A DNA stretch of 64,000 nucleotides. Origin: Actinomyces sp. UMB0138 (lineage in GTDB: Bacteria; Bacillota; Negativicutes; Veillonellales; Veillonellaceae). The notes beneath the pieces are model-generated. The model saw only the letters and a list, made by a program, of their open reading frames with translations. It did not search any database and was not told the origin of the DNA. A program made the position numbers and the translations under genes. The stretch is from positions 310,001 to 374,000 of the forward strand of contig NZ_PKMC01000003.1 in the NCBI RefSeq assembly GCF_002849225.1. Direction: 5' to 3'. Of the stretch, positions 26,995 to 35,195 are shown one piece after another (within the stretch, counting starts at the first letter, position 1; every line of letters begins with the position of its first letter).

Positions 26995-27137
26995 TCTAAA
27001 TGACCTGCGCTTTTGGGCGTCTGTATCATTCTTCCATGCTGGTAGCTATCTTACAGTCTGCCGCCTGCAAGGTGCGTATCTATGCCTAGTAACGCACCAT
27101 CTGAGTTCTCCAACTCAGCCCCTGACGCTAGCCTCGG
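26995..27137 (-). promoter_or_regulatory. Probable leader side of the main array
   Basis: This 143-base gap separates the right end of the array from the metallophosphoesterase stop. Given leftward transcription, the leader and array promoter should be here. Two adjacent inverted repeats are present: GGTGCGT (27071-27077) / ACGCACC (27092-27098) and CTGAGTT (27101-27107) / AACTCAG (27112-27118). They may instead end the metallophosphoesterase transcript. A minus-strand TAAGAT lies around 27050, but no convincing -35 goes with it. Confidence 0.4.
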
Positions 27138-29171
27138 TCAGTTCTTTTTGCGGCTTAGTTTTGCAACTGCGCCCAGGCTAATCATTGCCATGGCTCCTAG
27201 CAGAGTGGGTACTAAAGCTGTCGCTCCAGTTGTCGCTATGAACGAGCCGACTGTTTTTGGCTCACTCGCTTGCCGTTCCGCATCAGACTTGCCGCCGTTT
27301 TTGCCCCCAGCGTTTTTGCCTTCGCCGCTGGGCTGAGCACCTGGTTGCGAACTAGGCTTTGCACCGGGTTGGCTTCCAGGCTTTGCCCCAGGCTGCGTTC
27401 CAGGCTCGGTGCCGGGTTGCGCGCCGGGATCGCTAGTGTTGTCGCCCTCGTCAGTACCGGTGGAACCGTCCTTGCTGCCGGAGGCGCCCTCACCGTCCTT
27501 GCCGCCGTTGGAGCCATCGTCAGTTCCCCCGGCTGTCGCTCCCGCTCCGATTGGCAGGGTTACTTCTTGTACCTTTTTCCCGGAAACTAGGTCCCAGGCT
27601 TCGACGGTCAGGTGGTCGTCGAAAACGCGGGCTCGTAGTGAGGACGAACGGTCGTCTTTCAACGTTTCTTCGTCATTGTCGCCGTCGGGGACGATTCCTT
27701 CTTTGACGGCGCCCGTGTTGAAGACGGGTATTCCATCTCCAACATTTTCAGGCAAGGTGTAGCGCCCCCACCAGTCGTTTAGCGTAACAATGTCGTGGGT
27801 GTGGGAGGTAAAGAAGGCAACGTTTTTGCGTCCACTCAAAATGTCGTTGAGCTCTTCAACGTCGTTGTAATCGTTCTGGTACCAGGCCGAATGCGTACCC
27901 GAAACCGTGTTGGCTAGGGTGTAGTGGGAAAATATGAGCACCGGCCGCCCTTCGTTTTCCCAGTGGTCCAGCCGCCCTTTCAACCAATAGAGTTGGGCCT
28001 GCGACGCGTTCCAAAACGGTTCTTTCCCCTGGGAGGCGTGGTCGTCGTAGTATTCGGTTCCGAGGGCGATGAGCACCACTCCCCCAACTACTTTTTCCGC
28101 GTACGGCTTGTCTCGGTCAGCCCAGGTCAAAAAGTTTTTCTGTGCTTTTTCGCTGGATAGTTCTTGCCCGTACTGTTCGTGGTTGCCGCTGCCCCACAGT
28201 ATGTCGGCTCCCGTGTAGGGGTGAGCTTTCAATATCTTTTCGGCTTCGAAGTAGTTCTTATCGCGCATGGTGTCCACGAAATCACCGTTTACCACTAGCG
28301 CCGTACTCTTGTCTTTGAATGCGGAAATGCGGTCCATTGCCCGCCCCCATTTTTTCCCATTTGTTGGGGCGTCGGGGTTTGCGTGCGTGTCGGAAATAAT
28401 GTCGATAATTCCTGTAGGCTTTTTATCTTCGTATTTGTACGGCTTGTGTAGGGCAACATTGTCAATTGCCCACCACTTATCGTTGTATGAGTTGTTGTAA
28501 TTGAAGGATATTTGTGCCGTCTTGGCTCCGCCCGGCACTTTTACCTCCAGCTCGTGGTGGTTAGAGTAGTCGTTCTTATCCAGGGTAAGCAGGGTTTGGC
28601 CTTCCCCGCCGCCAAAGCTGATGGTTACGGTGGCGTTTTGGCCCTTTTTGCCCTGCCGGTAGTGGGAGTCGAATCCCAGCACTAGCTGGTTTTGTCCGCC
28701 TACCGGAATCTGGGGGGTCACCAGCGCTGTTGAGAAGCTTTCGTCTTTGGCTAGTCGCTGGTGTTCAGATTCCATCACCGCGAAGTTGCCGCTGCCGCGG
28801 GTGAACCAGTGGCGTTCATCTGTGCCTGCCGCCCAGGTCCACTGGCGCACGTCTGTGAAGGTCCAGCCTCGCCAGCGCTTTTCGCCCGAGGAGGCTTTCG
28901 AGGTTTTCACTTTCCACCCTTTGGGCCCGGTGTGTGAGAACCAGTCGGGTAGGTGCAGCTCGTCGAAGTTTTCTGCCCAGATTGTTGCCGGCTTTTCTAG
29001 GGTTCCGTTCGTCTGCGTATTGTATTTGCCCATGTCCGAGGGCGCTTTCACGGCCGCTCCCGTTGCTTTCGGTGCAACGGGCACATCCGCCTCGCCCGCT
29101 TGCGCGAACGGCATCGCGACCATGGTTGCGGCTGTGATGGTTGCCAGCGCCCCTAATTTTTTCACTACCAT
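27138..29171 (-). CDS. Secreted, membrane-anchored metallophosphoesterase
   Basis: A 677-residue exported protein. Residues 1-27 or so are a Sec signal peptide (MVVKKLG... PFAQA). Residues of about 50-250 form a jelly-roll-like N-terminal domain with many aromatic residues. Residues of about 260-530 are a calcineurin-like phosphoesterase with all its metal motifs: ISDTHAN, NGDFVD, GSGNHEQ, FSHYTLAN and TSHTHD. Next come an acidic Gly/Asp linker and a proline-rich QPGAKPGSQPGAKP region suited to crossing the wall. The end is a hydrophobic helix plus SRKKN. No LPxTG-like motif precedes the helix, so it is probably anchored in the membrane. The frame is open to 29777; the ATG at 29171 has GGGAGAAG upstream and gives the signal peptide. 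Confidence 0.85.
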   Translation of the reverse strand: MVVKKLGALATITAATMVAMPFAQAGEADVPVAPKATGAAVKAPSDMGKYNTQTNGTLEKPATIWAENFDELHLPDWFSHTGPKGWKVKTSKASSGEKRWRGWTFTDVRQWTWAAGTDERHWFTRGSGNFAVMESEHQRLAKDESFSTALVTPQIPVGGQNQLVLGFDSHYRQGKKGQNATVTISFGGGEGQTLLTLDKNDYSNHHELEVKVPGGAKTAQISFNYNNSYNDKWWAIDNVALHKPYKYEDKKPTGIIDIISDTHANPDAPTNGKKWGRAMDRISAFKDKSTALVVNGDFVDTMRDKNYFEAEKILKAHPYTGADILWGSGNHEQYGQELSSEKAQKNFLTWADRDKPYAEKVVGGVVLIALGTEYYDDHASQGKEPFWNASQAQLYWLKGRLDHWENEGRPVLIFSHYTLANTVSGTHSAWYQNDYNDVEELNDILSGRKNVAFFTSHTHDIVTLNDWWGRYTLPENVGDGIPVFNTGAVKEGIVPDGDNDEETLKDDRSSSLRARVFDDHLTVEAWDLVSGKKVQEVTLPIGAGATAGGTDDGSNGGKDGEGASGSKDGSTGTDEGDNTSDPGAQPGTEPGTQPGAKPGSQPGAKPSSQPGAQPSGEGKNAGGKNGGKSDAERQASEPKTVGSFIATTGATALVPTLLGAMAMISLGAVAKLSRKKN

Positions 29172-29348
29172 TTCTTCTCCCTTTCGGCCTGCAGGGCTGT
29201 GATGTTCTGTAGTGCCCGGTGGGCCCCTCTTCCAGGCCGCCGGGCCGTGTTTATTCCGCGTCAGCCTAGCTAGCCAAAGCAACGCTTCTTTGACCTCTAG
29301 GTGAAGGTGGGGTGAACCTGTCCGGGTTCTGCCGGTAGACTTTGGCTC

Positions 29349-29759
29349 ATGTTGCGCGTAATTTTCAATATTTTGTGGCTCTTTATGGCTGGCTTGGAGC
29401 TGTTTTTTCTTTATATTGCTGCTGGTATCGCTGGGTGCATCTTCATTGTGACTATCCCGGTTGCGGTAGCTTGTTTCCGCATGGCTTGGTATATTTTGTG
29501 GCCGTTTGGGCGCAAGGTTGTGCCTAAGCCGGGGGCGGGTGCCGGCTCGGCGCTTATGAATGCTGTGTGGTTTTTGGTTGCGGGTCTTTGGCTCGCCATC
29601 GGGCACATCGGCACCGCGTTCGTGCAGATGCTTACTATTGTTGGAATTCCGGTGGCGATTGCGAATATCAAGCTGATTCCCATTTCGTGTTTTCCGTTTG
29701 GCAAGCAGATCGTGCCTAACGAGTCTGCCGAGGTCACGGTTCAAACCCCGCTGACTTAG
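29349..29759 (+). CDS. YccF-domain membrane protein
   Basis: A 136-residue inner-membrane protein with two copies of the YccF unit: a hydrophobic helix pair ending in IPVA, then a short loop with WPFG or FPFG and a K/Q-x-V/I-V-P step (WPFGRKVVP and FPFGKQIVP). The repeated architecture and length are those of the family. The biochemical function is unknown. A second gene starts 60 bases later on the same strand. Confidence 0.85.
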   Translation: MLRVIFNILWLFMAGLELFFLYIAAGIAGCIFIVTIPVAVACFRMAWYILWPFGRKVVPKPGAGAGSALMNAVWFLVAGLWLAIGHIGTAFVQMLTIVGIPVAIANIKLIPISCFPFGKQIVPNESAEVTVQTPLT

Positions 29760-29818
29760 CTTGTTCACGCACAGCAATTACCCTTCCGGGGCCCCGTGGG
29801 GCTTGTTAGCGTGAAGAC

Positions 29819-30478
29819 ATGAGTAAAACAGTTGTAATCATTGGTGGCCATGGGAAGGTTGCGCGTATTGCTGGTCCTCTTTTTGCCGAGGGCGGCTACG
29901 CTGTTCGCGCCTGGGTTCGCAACCCTGCTCACGTCGAGGAGGTTAGTGTTGCCAGCGTGAAGGGTGAGCTGAATTCCATTGAGCAGATGGATCAAGAAAA
30001 GATCGCTAAGGAGCTCGAGGGCGTGGACGCTATTTTGTGGTCTGCGGGCGCTGGCGGTGGGGATCCGGAGCGCACTCTTGGCGTGGACCGCGATGCTGCT
30101 ATCCGCACTATGGAAGCCGCGAAGGCTGCTGGCGTGAAGCGTTTCGTGATGGTCTCTTACGATGGTGCTAACGCTCAGGGTGAGCCCGATAAGTCCACCG
30201 ATTTCCATTACTACTGGCAGGCTAAGAAGCAGGCTGACGAGCATTTGCGCGAGAGCGGGCTAGATTGGACTATTTTGGCTCCTGGCCCCCTCACTTTAGA
30301 CAAGGGTACTGGCCGCGTAGACGCCGAGCCTGGTTCCGACGGTCGCCGCCGCATTTCGCGCGCTAACGTTGCGCAGGTTGCAGTGACCGCCACGGACGAG
30401 CCGCATACTGTGGGCAAGACTGTGCTTTTGGCTGATGGGGATACCCCGGTCGCGGATTATTTGGCGAACCTCAGCTAG
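29819..30478 (+). CDS. NAD(P)-binding oxidoreductase of the atypical SDR type
   Basis: A 219-residue cytoplasmic protein with an N-terminal Rossmann motif VIIGGHGKVARIAG, the segment VDAILWSAGAG at the nucleotide-binding edge, and a YYWQAKKQAD segment matching the YxxxK region of atypical short-chain dehydrogenases (YwnB/NmrA-like). The substrate is unknown. A hairpin terminator follows. Confidence 0.82.
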   Translation: MSKTVVIIGGHGKVARIAGPLFAEGGYAVRAWVRNPAHVEEVSVASVKGELNSIEQMDQEKIAKELEGVDAILWSAGAGGGDPERTLGVDRDAAIRTMEAAKAAGVKRFVMVSYDGANAQGEPDKSTDFHYYWQAKKQADEHLRESGLDWTILAPGPLTLDKGTGRVDAEPGSDGRRRISRANVAQVAVTATDEPHTVGKTVLLADGDTPVADYLANLS

Positions 30479-30492
30479 AGCTTTTCTTTGGG

Positions 30493-30523
30493 CGGGGCCG
30501 GGCTTGTTCTCGGCCCCGTTTCG
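30493..30523 (+). terminator. Terminator of the SDR gene
   Basis: An 8-bp stem CGGGGCCG (30493-30500) / CGGCCCCG (30511-30518) is followed by TTTCG, starting 15 bases after the stop codon. Confidence 0.65.
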
Positions 30524-30585
30524 TATGTTTGCGAGGGCTGCGCCCCTTTTGTGTGCGCGCGAGGGCACGCCCCCTGGGGCGGGAA

Positions 30586-30617
30586 TAAAAAATTGGCACC
30601 ACAAAAAGTGGTGCCAA
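30586..30617 (-). terminator. Terminator of the small membrane protein gene
   Basis: A perfect 10-bp stem TTGGCACCAC (30593-30602) / GTGGTGCCAA (30608-30617) with an A5 loop has an A-run at 30586-30592. On the minus strand this reads as a hairpin followed by a T-run. Confidence 0.85.
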
Positions 30618-30636
30618 TGGGCCAATTGGCCAGTAC

Positions 30637-30858
30637 TTATGATCTGGGTGCGCGGGGCATTGTTGAGCGGATGGCCGCATAGATAGTTACGAGTGCCAGG
30701 ATCATGGCTACGAACCAGGTGATCATTGCGGGCGCCCACCTGCTGATGAACACAGGCCCTGAGCTGACCATGCACAGTACAGGGATCATAATCGCACTGA
30801 TTAGTAGTAGGTTATTCTGTTTGATGCGCGGCTTGTCGGAGTCGCTATTGCGGCTCAT
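30637..30858 (-). CDS. Small two-helix membrane protein, unknown function
   Basis: A 73-residue protein with a polar, charged N-terminus (MSRNSDSDKPRIKQ) and two hydrophobic helices (about residues 17-36 and 44-64), ending TMPRAPRS. The frame runs upstream to 30969. I prefer the ATG at 30858 because GAAAAGAGGATTG precedes it and the upstream residues do not look like a membrane protein. I do not recognise a family. A strong terminator directly follows the stop, which supports a real transcript. About 300 bases of unassigned DNA separate it from the regulator gene to the right. Confidence 0.6.
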   Translation of the reverse strand: MSRNSDSDKPRIKQNNLLLISAIMIPVLCMVSSGPVFISRWAPAMITWFVAMILALVTIYAAIRSTMPRAPRS

Positions 30859-31156
30859 TTTCAATCCTCTTTTCCAGATTCCCGTCCTTGCGGGAACTTC
30901 ACTTACAGCACGTTGGCTGGCATCACCAACCATGTGACGCATCTTTATTTTACGCCCTCGCCTGGACATTTTCCACTCTTTGCCATCACTACAGTACCGG
31001 GTGAGGACCTTCTGCCTACGCTTACTTCAGATTTAACTTTCACCGCCCTAGGCAGATTCGCTCTAAGGCGCACACCCTAAGGACGCAGCCTTGTTTCGGT
31101 TAGGTACCTTATAATTTTTCTGAACTCTGTTACAGATCCGCAACTAGGCAGGCGCG

Positions 31157-31840
31157 ATGGGTTTAGAAAAGAACCTCAACTCCGATCTCTCAGCTGAACG
31201 GAAAATCATTATCCGCACTTTGATCCCTCTGGTAGAACCTCTTCAGGCTGTTTTACCTGCCCCCAGCGAGGTCGTGCTTCACGACCTTTCAAAACTGCCA
31301 AATTCTATTGTTGCAATAGCCGGCAGCATTACCGGGCGTAGCATCGGAGGGGTCGCCACAAACACTCTTATGCAGGATACTTCTACCGGGAATCTGGAAA
31401 CTAAATACAACTACAGCACCAAGGCGGCTGACGGTAGTGACGTTTCCTGTTCGACAATTGTTTTTCGCGCCTCTAACGGCACCCCAGTTGCCGCATTGTG
31501 CGTTATTAAGGATGTTTCAGTTTGGAAGACTTTGCAGCAAGCTTTGAACTCGCTAATTCCTCCCGCGGTCGTGGGCAATACCCAAACTCCGCCTCCGGAT
31601 GCAGAAGTTTTTAGCAAAGATGTTGACGAGCTCGCGGCAGATTTACTGAAAAGTGCTATTGCTAGGGCTGGCTCCCCTGTCGCAAAGATGACTAAGAGTC
31701 AAAAAATAGCGGTGGTGGCAGATCTTCAAGATCGCGGTTTTTTCGTTTTGAAGGAGTCGGTTGAAAAGGTTGCCAGCGCGTTGGAGGTTACGCGTTTTAC
31801 TATCTATAACTATCTAAAGGAACTTGGCAATAGGAAATAG
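31157..31840 (+). CDS. YheO-like PAS/HTH transcriptional regulator
   Basis: A 227-residue cytoplasmic DNA-binding protein of the YheO family. Residues of about 20-130 are the PAS-like sensor (LIPLVEPLQAVL ... EVVLHDLSKLPNSIVAIAGSITGRSIG). The C-terminus is the helix-turn-helix typical of the family: KIAVVADLQDRGFFVLKESVEKVASAL, then VTRFTIYNYLKE. Family members such as DauR control amino-acid catabolism genes. It is convergent with the trans-sulfuration enzyme gene and lies next to the permease/RidA cluster, so it is the natural candidate regulator of that cluster; this is inference. The start ATG is preceded by GGCAGGCGCG, a weak site. Confidence 0.85.
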   Translation: MGLEKNLNSDLSAERKIIIRTLIPLVEPLQAVLPAPSEVVLHDLSKLPNSIVAIAGSITGRSIGGVATNTLMQDTSTGNLETKYNYSTKAADGSDVSCSTIVFRASNGTPVAALCVIKDVSVWKTLQQALNSLIPPAVVGNTQTPPPDAEVFSKDVDELAADLLKSAIARAGSPVAKMTKSQKIAVVADLQDRGFFVLKESVEKVASALEVTRFTIYNYLKELGNRK

Positions 31841-31842
31841 GT

Positions 31843-31888
31843 TGGGCGTTGCGCACGATCGCCACGCGGCTTTCACACACAACGCCCA
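31843..31888. terminator. Inverted repeat between convergent genes
   Basis: TGGGCGTTG (31843-31851) and CAACGCCCA (31880-31888) form a 9-bp stem with a 28-base loop, between the regulator stop and the stop of the opposing PLP enzyme. No T-run follows. It is a possible bidirectional terminator. Confidence 0.4.
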
Positions 31889-31913
31889 GTCCTAGATGCA
31901 TTACCTTTGCCGG

Positions 31914-33056
31914 TTACAGGATTTGGTCGAGCCCCTGCTTCAGGTCGGCAATAATGTCGGAGGTTTCTTCGATTCCTACCGACAGGCGTAGCAGCCCGTC
32001 AGTTACGCCCTGTTTGGCGCGTTCTTCAGGGCTCATGCAGGCGTGCGACATTGCCGCCGGGTAGGAAAGGATAGATTCGACTCCGCCAAGGCTGACGGCC
32101 AAGATGGGCAGCTTCAGCACTTGGGCCAGTCTGTTCACGGTCTGCCTATCGGCCACCTCGAAGGATAGTACGGCACCGCCGCTGCTAGCTTGCGACATGT
32201 GTAGTTTGTGGGCTGGGTGCGATTCCAACCCCGGGTAGTGCAGTGCTTTTACCGCTGGGTGCTCTTCTAGCATCTTTGCAATTTCGAGGGCGGATTTACC
32301 TGACTGGGCCATTCGCAGCCCCATCGTCTTCATGCCGCGCATAACCAGCCAGCAGTCTTCAACTCCTAGCGTGCCTCCAAGCGCTTTCTGCAGCAGGAAT
32401 ATTTTTTCTGCCAGGGCGTCGTCGCTGGTTATTACCATGCCTGCGATTACGTCGGAATGGCCGTTGAAGAACTTGGTTGCCGATTCGATTACAACGTCTA
32501 CGCCTAGGTCTAGAGGACGCTGGAATAGCGGAGTCATAAAGGTGTTGTCGGCGATGGTTACCAGGTCGTGGCGCTTGGCTATTTCTACTACGCCTCTAAT
32601 GTCGGTGACGTTTAGCAGCGGGTTAGAGGGGGTTTCTAGGTAGATGCCTTTCGTGTTTTCTTTGATTGCCCCTTCCCACGCGGTAAGGTCAGTTTCGTCT
32701 ACGAAGGATGCTTCGATGCCGAATCGTGCCATCACTTCGGTGGCCAGTTGGAAGGTGCCCCCGTAGATGGATTTGCACATTACTACGTGGTCGCCCTTGT
32801 TGAAGGTGAGTAGCGCCGCCGATATTGCGGCCATTCCAGAGGCGAAAGCGAAGGCGTGTTCGCCTCCTTCTACTTTGGCTACCCCTACTTCGAGGGCGTG
32901 GCGGGTGGGGTTGCCGAAACGCGAATAGGTGTATTCGGGGGCTGCTTCAAGCGATTCTTGTTTGAAGGTCGAACACTGGTAGATCGGGATGGAAGACGAT
33001 CCGGTGTACTGGTCGAAGACCTGGTAGCCGTGGATCAGTTTTGTGTTTGTTTGCAT
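31914..33056 (-). CDS. PLP-dependent trans-sulfuration enzyme (cystathionine/homocysteine lyase type)
   Basis: A 380-residue Cys/Met-metabolism PLP enzyme. The PLP lysine lies in ESATKFFNGHSDVIAG; YSRFGNPT, ETPSNPLLNVTDI, ADNTF and the C-terminal LRLSVGIE are also typical. At the active-site loop it has YGGT, where methionine gamma-lyases carry Cys (YGCT). That favours a cystathionine gamma/beta-lyase or homocysteine desulfhydrase over a true methionine gamma-lyase. The ATG at 33056 has AGAGG upstream; the frame is open further. It sits 79 bases behind an SdaC-like permease and RidA on the same strand. Lyases of this type release reactive enamines, which fits the RidA neighbour. Confidence 0.9.
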   Translation of the reverse strand: MQTNTKLIHGYQVFDQYTGSSSIPIYQCSTFKQESLEAAPEYTYSRFGNPTRHALEVGVAKVEGGEHAFAFASGMAAISAALLTFNKGDHVVMCKSIYGGTFQLATEVMARFGIEASFVDETDLTAWEGAIKENTKGIYLETPSNPLLNVTDIRGVVEIAKRHDLVTIADNTFMTPLFQRPLDLGVDVVIESATKFFNGHSDVIAGMVITSDDALAEKIFLLQKALGGTLGVEDCWLVMRGMKTMGLRMAQSGKSALEIAKMLEEHPAVKALHYPGLESHPAHKLHMSQASSGGAVLSFEVADRQTVNRLAQVLKLPILAVSLGGVESILSYPAAMSHACMSPEERAKQGVTDGLLRLSVGIEETSDIIADLKQGLDQIL

Positions 33057-33135
33057 TTTTACCTCTTTTAGAAAGCACAACTGGCGTGCTTTGTTTTGAT
33101 TCACAACGATGTAGTGGAACGTTTGGTTTGTTTGG

Positions 33136-34488
33136 CTAGCTAAACGCCAGGAAGGGCGATACTAGCAGTAGGATGCCGGCAAATACTATAAGGATCAGGC
33201 CTGGCCCACGCAGCTCCCGCAGGGAGGGCACTTTCAGCACCAAGTAGGTGGGAATCAGGCAGCCGATCATCCCAAAGATGGGCGAGCAGATCGAGGTGAA
33301 CGAGAGTACCGGCGCGTTCAACACGATCGCACCCCAGGCAACTAGCACCCCGAACACTAAGATTCCTACTGCGAGTAATTTGCGATTTATTTTCTCTTCG
33401 GGGATGAACCTCTTTATCACGTTCGTGGCTATTCCTTGGCAGGCCTCTTTGAAGCCTTGGAAGACGCCGAAGAAGGCGGTCATCACGGCGAAGATGTTCA
33501 GAACGACGCTCAGGATCTGTACCCAGGCTCCGTCTAGGTTTCGCGCAGCGATCGCAAGGGTCGAGATGTTCTCGTTTGCCGCTTGTACTGCCTGCTCGTG
33601 CCCTAGCACCAGGTTGAAGGACATGGCGTAGAAAAACACAACGGTAAACAATATAAAGAAGGCAATGTTCATCGCGCGCACAGATTTATACCGTGCCACC
33701 TCGATGTTTTTGTTGTGGCTGCGGAACGATATCACCATGGGCGAAAGCGACTGTATAAACAAGATCGATGTCAGCGTAAACGGCAACAGCACAATCGTCT
33801 GCTTGACCAGGTACCCCATGTCCGGGAAGGCGCCAATATTGGCTATGTCCCAGCGGGGAATCATCACTACCCCAAGTAGGAAGATGATCGTTATTTTGGT
33901 AATCACCATCACCGAGGAGATACGGAAAAGAATTTTTTCTGCCGCCGAAGCGATAGCCACCAGCACACACACAATCGCCAATCCGTAAAGCGGGTTTGAA
34001 GACCAGTTAGTCTTTGTGATTCCGAATGTCTTCAGGTATGAGGCCGAATCGTTGGTGATCGCAGTTGAGTACACGAACACCCATATCACCAACATTATGA
34101 AGTAGAGCAGCCCCAGCAGCATCCCCCAGTTCTTGCCCAAGTATTCCGCGATCACGCTCGGATAGTCTTCACATTTTTTCGAATGCGCCAGCGTGTTAAT
34201 GAACAGTCTTTGGAACAGCCACATTGCCGGGTAGGCAATTACTGCGGATACAAGAAATACCCACACCCCAATTATTCCGACTTTTACTGGCAGGAACACG
34301 ATTCCTGCCCCAATAGCCATTCCAATGGACATGACGATCCAGCCCCAGTCCGTGGAGTCGAATCTTACGGCTTTTTGCCATTCTTCTTCAGTTAGGCCTG
34401 CCTTTTTTGCGTGTTTGCTAACTCTGCTACCGGTACACGCCCCGCTTGAATCGGCTTCAGCTTCGTTGCTGGACACTGTCGTTGTCAC
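33136..34488 (-). CDS. SdaC-like amino-acid (serine/threonine-type) permease, copy 1
   Basis: A 450-residue membrane protein of the HAAAP (SdaC/TdcC) proton-amino-acid symporter family. After a polar N-terminus it has about 11 hydrophobic segments, including SIGMAIGAGIVFLPVKVG, a hallmark of the family near the first helix. It starts with GTG, 26 bases after the ridA stop. A close paralogue (35196-36527) lies on the other side of ridA. The two share most residues, and their last 73 bases are identical, so they arose by duplication. The substrate is not decidable; the neighbours suggest serine, cysteine, threonine or a related amino acid. Confidence 0.88.
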   Translation of the reverse strand: MTTTVSSNEAEADSSGACTGSRVSKHAKKAGLTEEEWQKAVRFDSTDWGWIVMSIGMAIGAGIVFLPVKVGIIGVWVFLVSAVIAYPAMWLFQRLFINTLAHSKKCEDYPSVIAEYLGKNWGMLLGLLYFIMLVIWVFVYSTAITNDSASYLKTFGITKTNWSSNPLYGLAIVCVLVAIASAAEKILFRISSVMVITKITIIFLLGVVMIPRWDIANIGAFPDMGYLVKQTIVLLPFTLTSILFIQSLSPMVISFRSHNKNIEVARYKSVRAMNIAFFILFTVVFFYAMSFNLVLGHEQAVQAANENISTLAIAARNLDGAWVQILSVVLNIFAVMTAFFGVFQGFKEACQGIATNVIKRFIPEEKINRKLLAVGILVFGVLVAWGAIVLNAPVLSFTSICSPIFGMIGCLIPTYLVLKVPSLRELRGPGLILIVFAGILLLVSPFLAFS

Positions 34489-34514
34489 TGCCGTTTCCTA
34501 TCTAGTAGTTCTAT

Positions 34515-34898
34515 TCATTTGGTTGGGCACGTAGCCAGGGCTTCTATTTCTACCCGTGCGCCCATCGGCAGGGCTGCAACTTGGAAGGCACTGCGGGCGG
34601 GATATTTTTCTACGTCTTTGAAGGCGTTCGCATACACTTCGTTTACTGCCGCAAAGTCGTCCATGTCAGCCAATAACACCGTGGTTTTAAAAACGTCGTT
34701 TAGCGTGCAACCAAATTCGGCTAGGACTGCCGCGACGTTGCGCAGCGACTGGGCCGCCTGAGCCGTAACGTCTACTACTTCAATCTGCCCAGTTTCCGGG
34801 TTCAGCGGCAGTTGGCCAGACACTGCAATCACGTTGCCTGCAGCTTTTGCTGCCGAATAGGGTCCTACTGCTTTAGGGACCATGTTTACCTTAGGCAT
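34515..34898 (-). CDS. ridA: RidA family enamine/imine deaminase
   Basis: A 127-residue RidA (YjgF/YER057c/UK114). Family residues are visible: GPYSAA at the N-terminus, AVSGQLPLNPETG, the C-terminal ARSAFQVAALPMGARVEIEALA with the catalytic Arg. RidA hydrolyses enamine/imine intermediates such as 2-aminoacrylate, released by PLP-dependent serine, threonine and cysteine/cystathionine lyases. The ATG at 34898 has a strong GGAGG site. It lies between two SdaC-like permeases and upstream of a trans-sulfuration lyase, so the operon couples amino-acid entry, lysis and detoxification. Confidence 0.95.
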   Translation of the reverse strand: MPKVNMVPKAVGPYSAAKAAGNVIAVSGQLPLNPETGQIEVVDVTAQAAQSLRNVAAVLAEFGCTLNDVFKTTVLLADMDDFAAVNEVYANAFKDVEKYPARSAFQVAALPMGARVEIEALATCPTK

Positions 34899-35156
34899 TT
34901 TTCCTCCAAAAATACTTATGTGCGCCCTGCCGGCGCTACAAAAATATTGGCGCAAACACCCCATCCAAGTCAACTATTTGTTGAAACTATTTTTTCAGCC
35001 TCTTTCCGCCGTTTTACGCCCCTATCCGACGGGCCACCCCGAAATTAGCGGCCAGTTTTCAACAGTTTTTCAACATTAGGTTGAAAGACCCAATCGCTCA
35101 ACAGACAGGTTTTTCACACGCTAACGAGGGCGGCCACCCCACCACGCCGGTGAGCT

Positions 35157-35186
35157 AGGGGCGGCTTCAACACTGAAACCGCCCCT
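35157..35186. terminator. Hairpin behind permease copy 2
   Basis: AGGGGCGG (35157-35164) and CCGCCCCT (35179-35186) pair, and TTCA/TGAA extends the stem inwards past a one-base bulge on each side. It lies 10 bases beyond the stop of permease copy 2 (minus strand). There is no T-run on the minus side, so efficiency is uncertain. Confidence 0.5.
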
Positions 35187-35195
35187 CTACTCTTG

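Noticed and set aside
25017..27003. Many open frames across the array with repeated peptides such as ELPPLARGK and ITPARAGK
   Set aside because: They are translations of the CRISPR repeats in several frames, not proteins.
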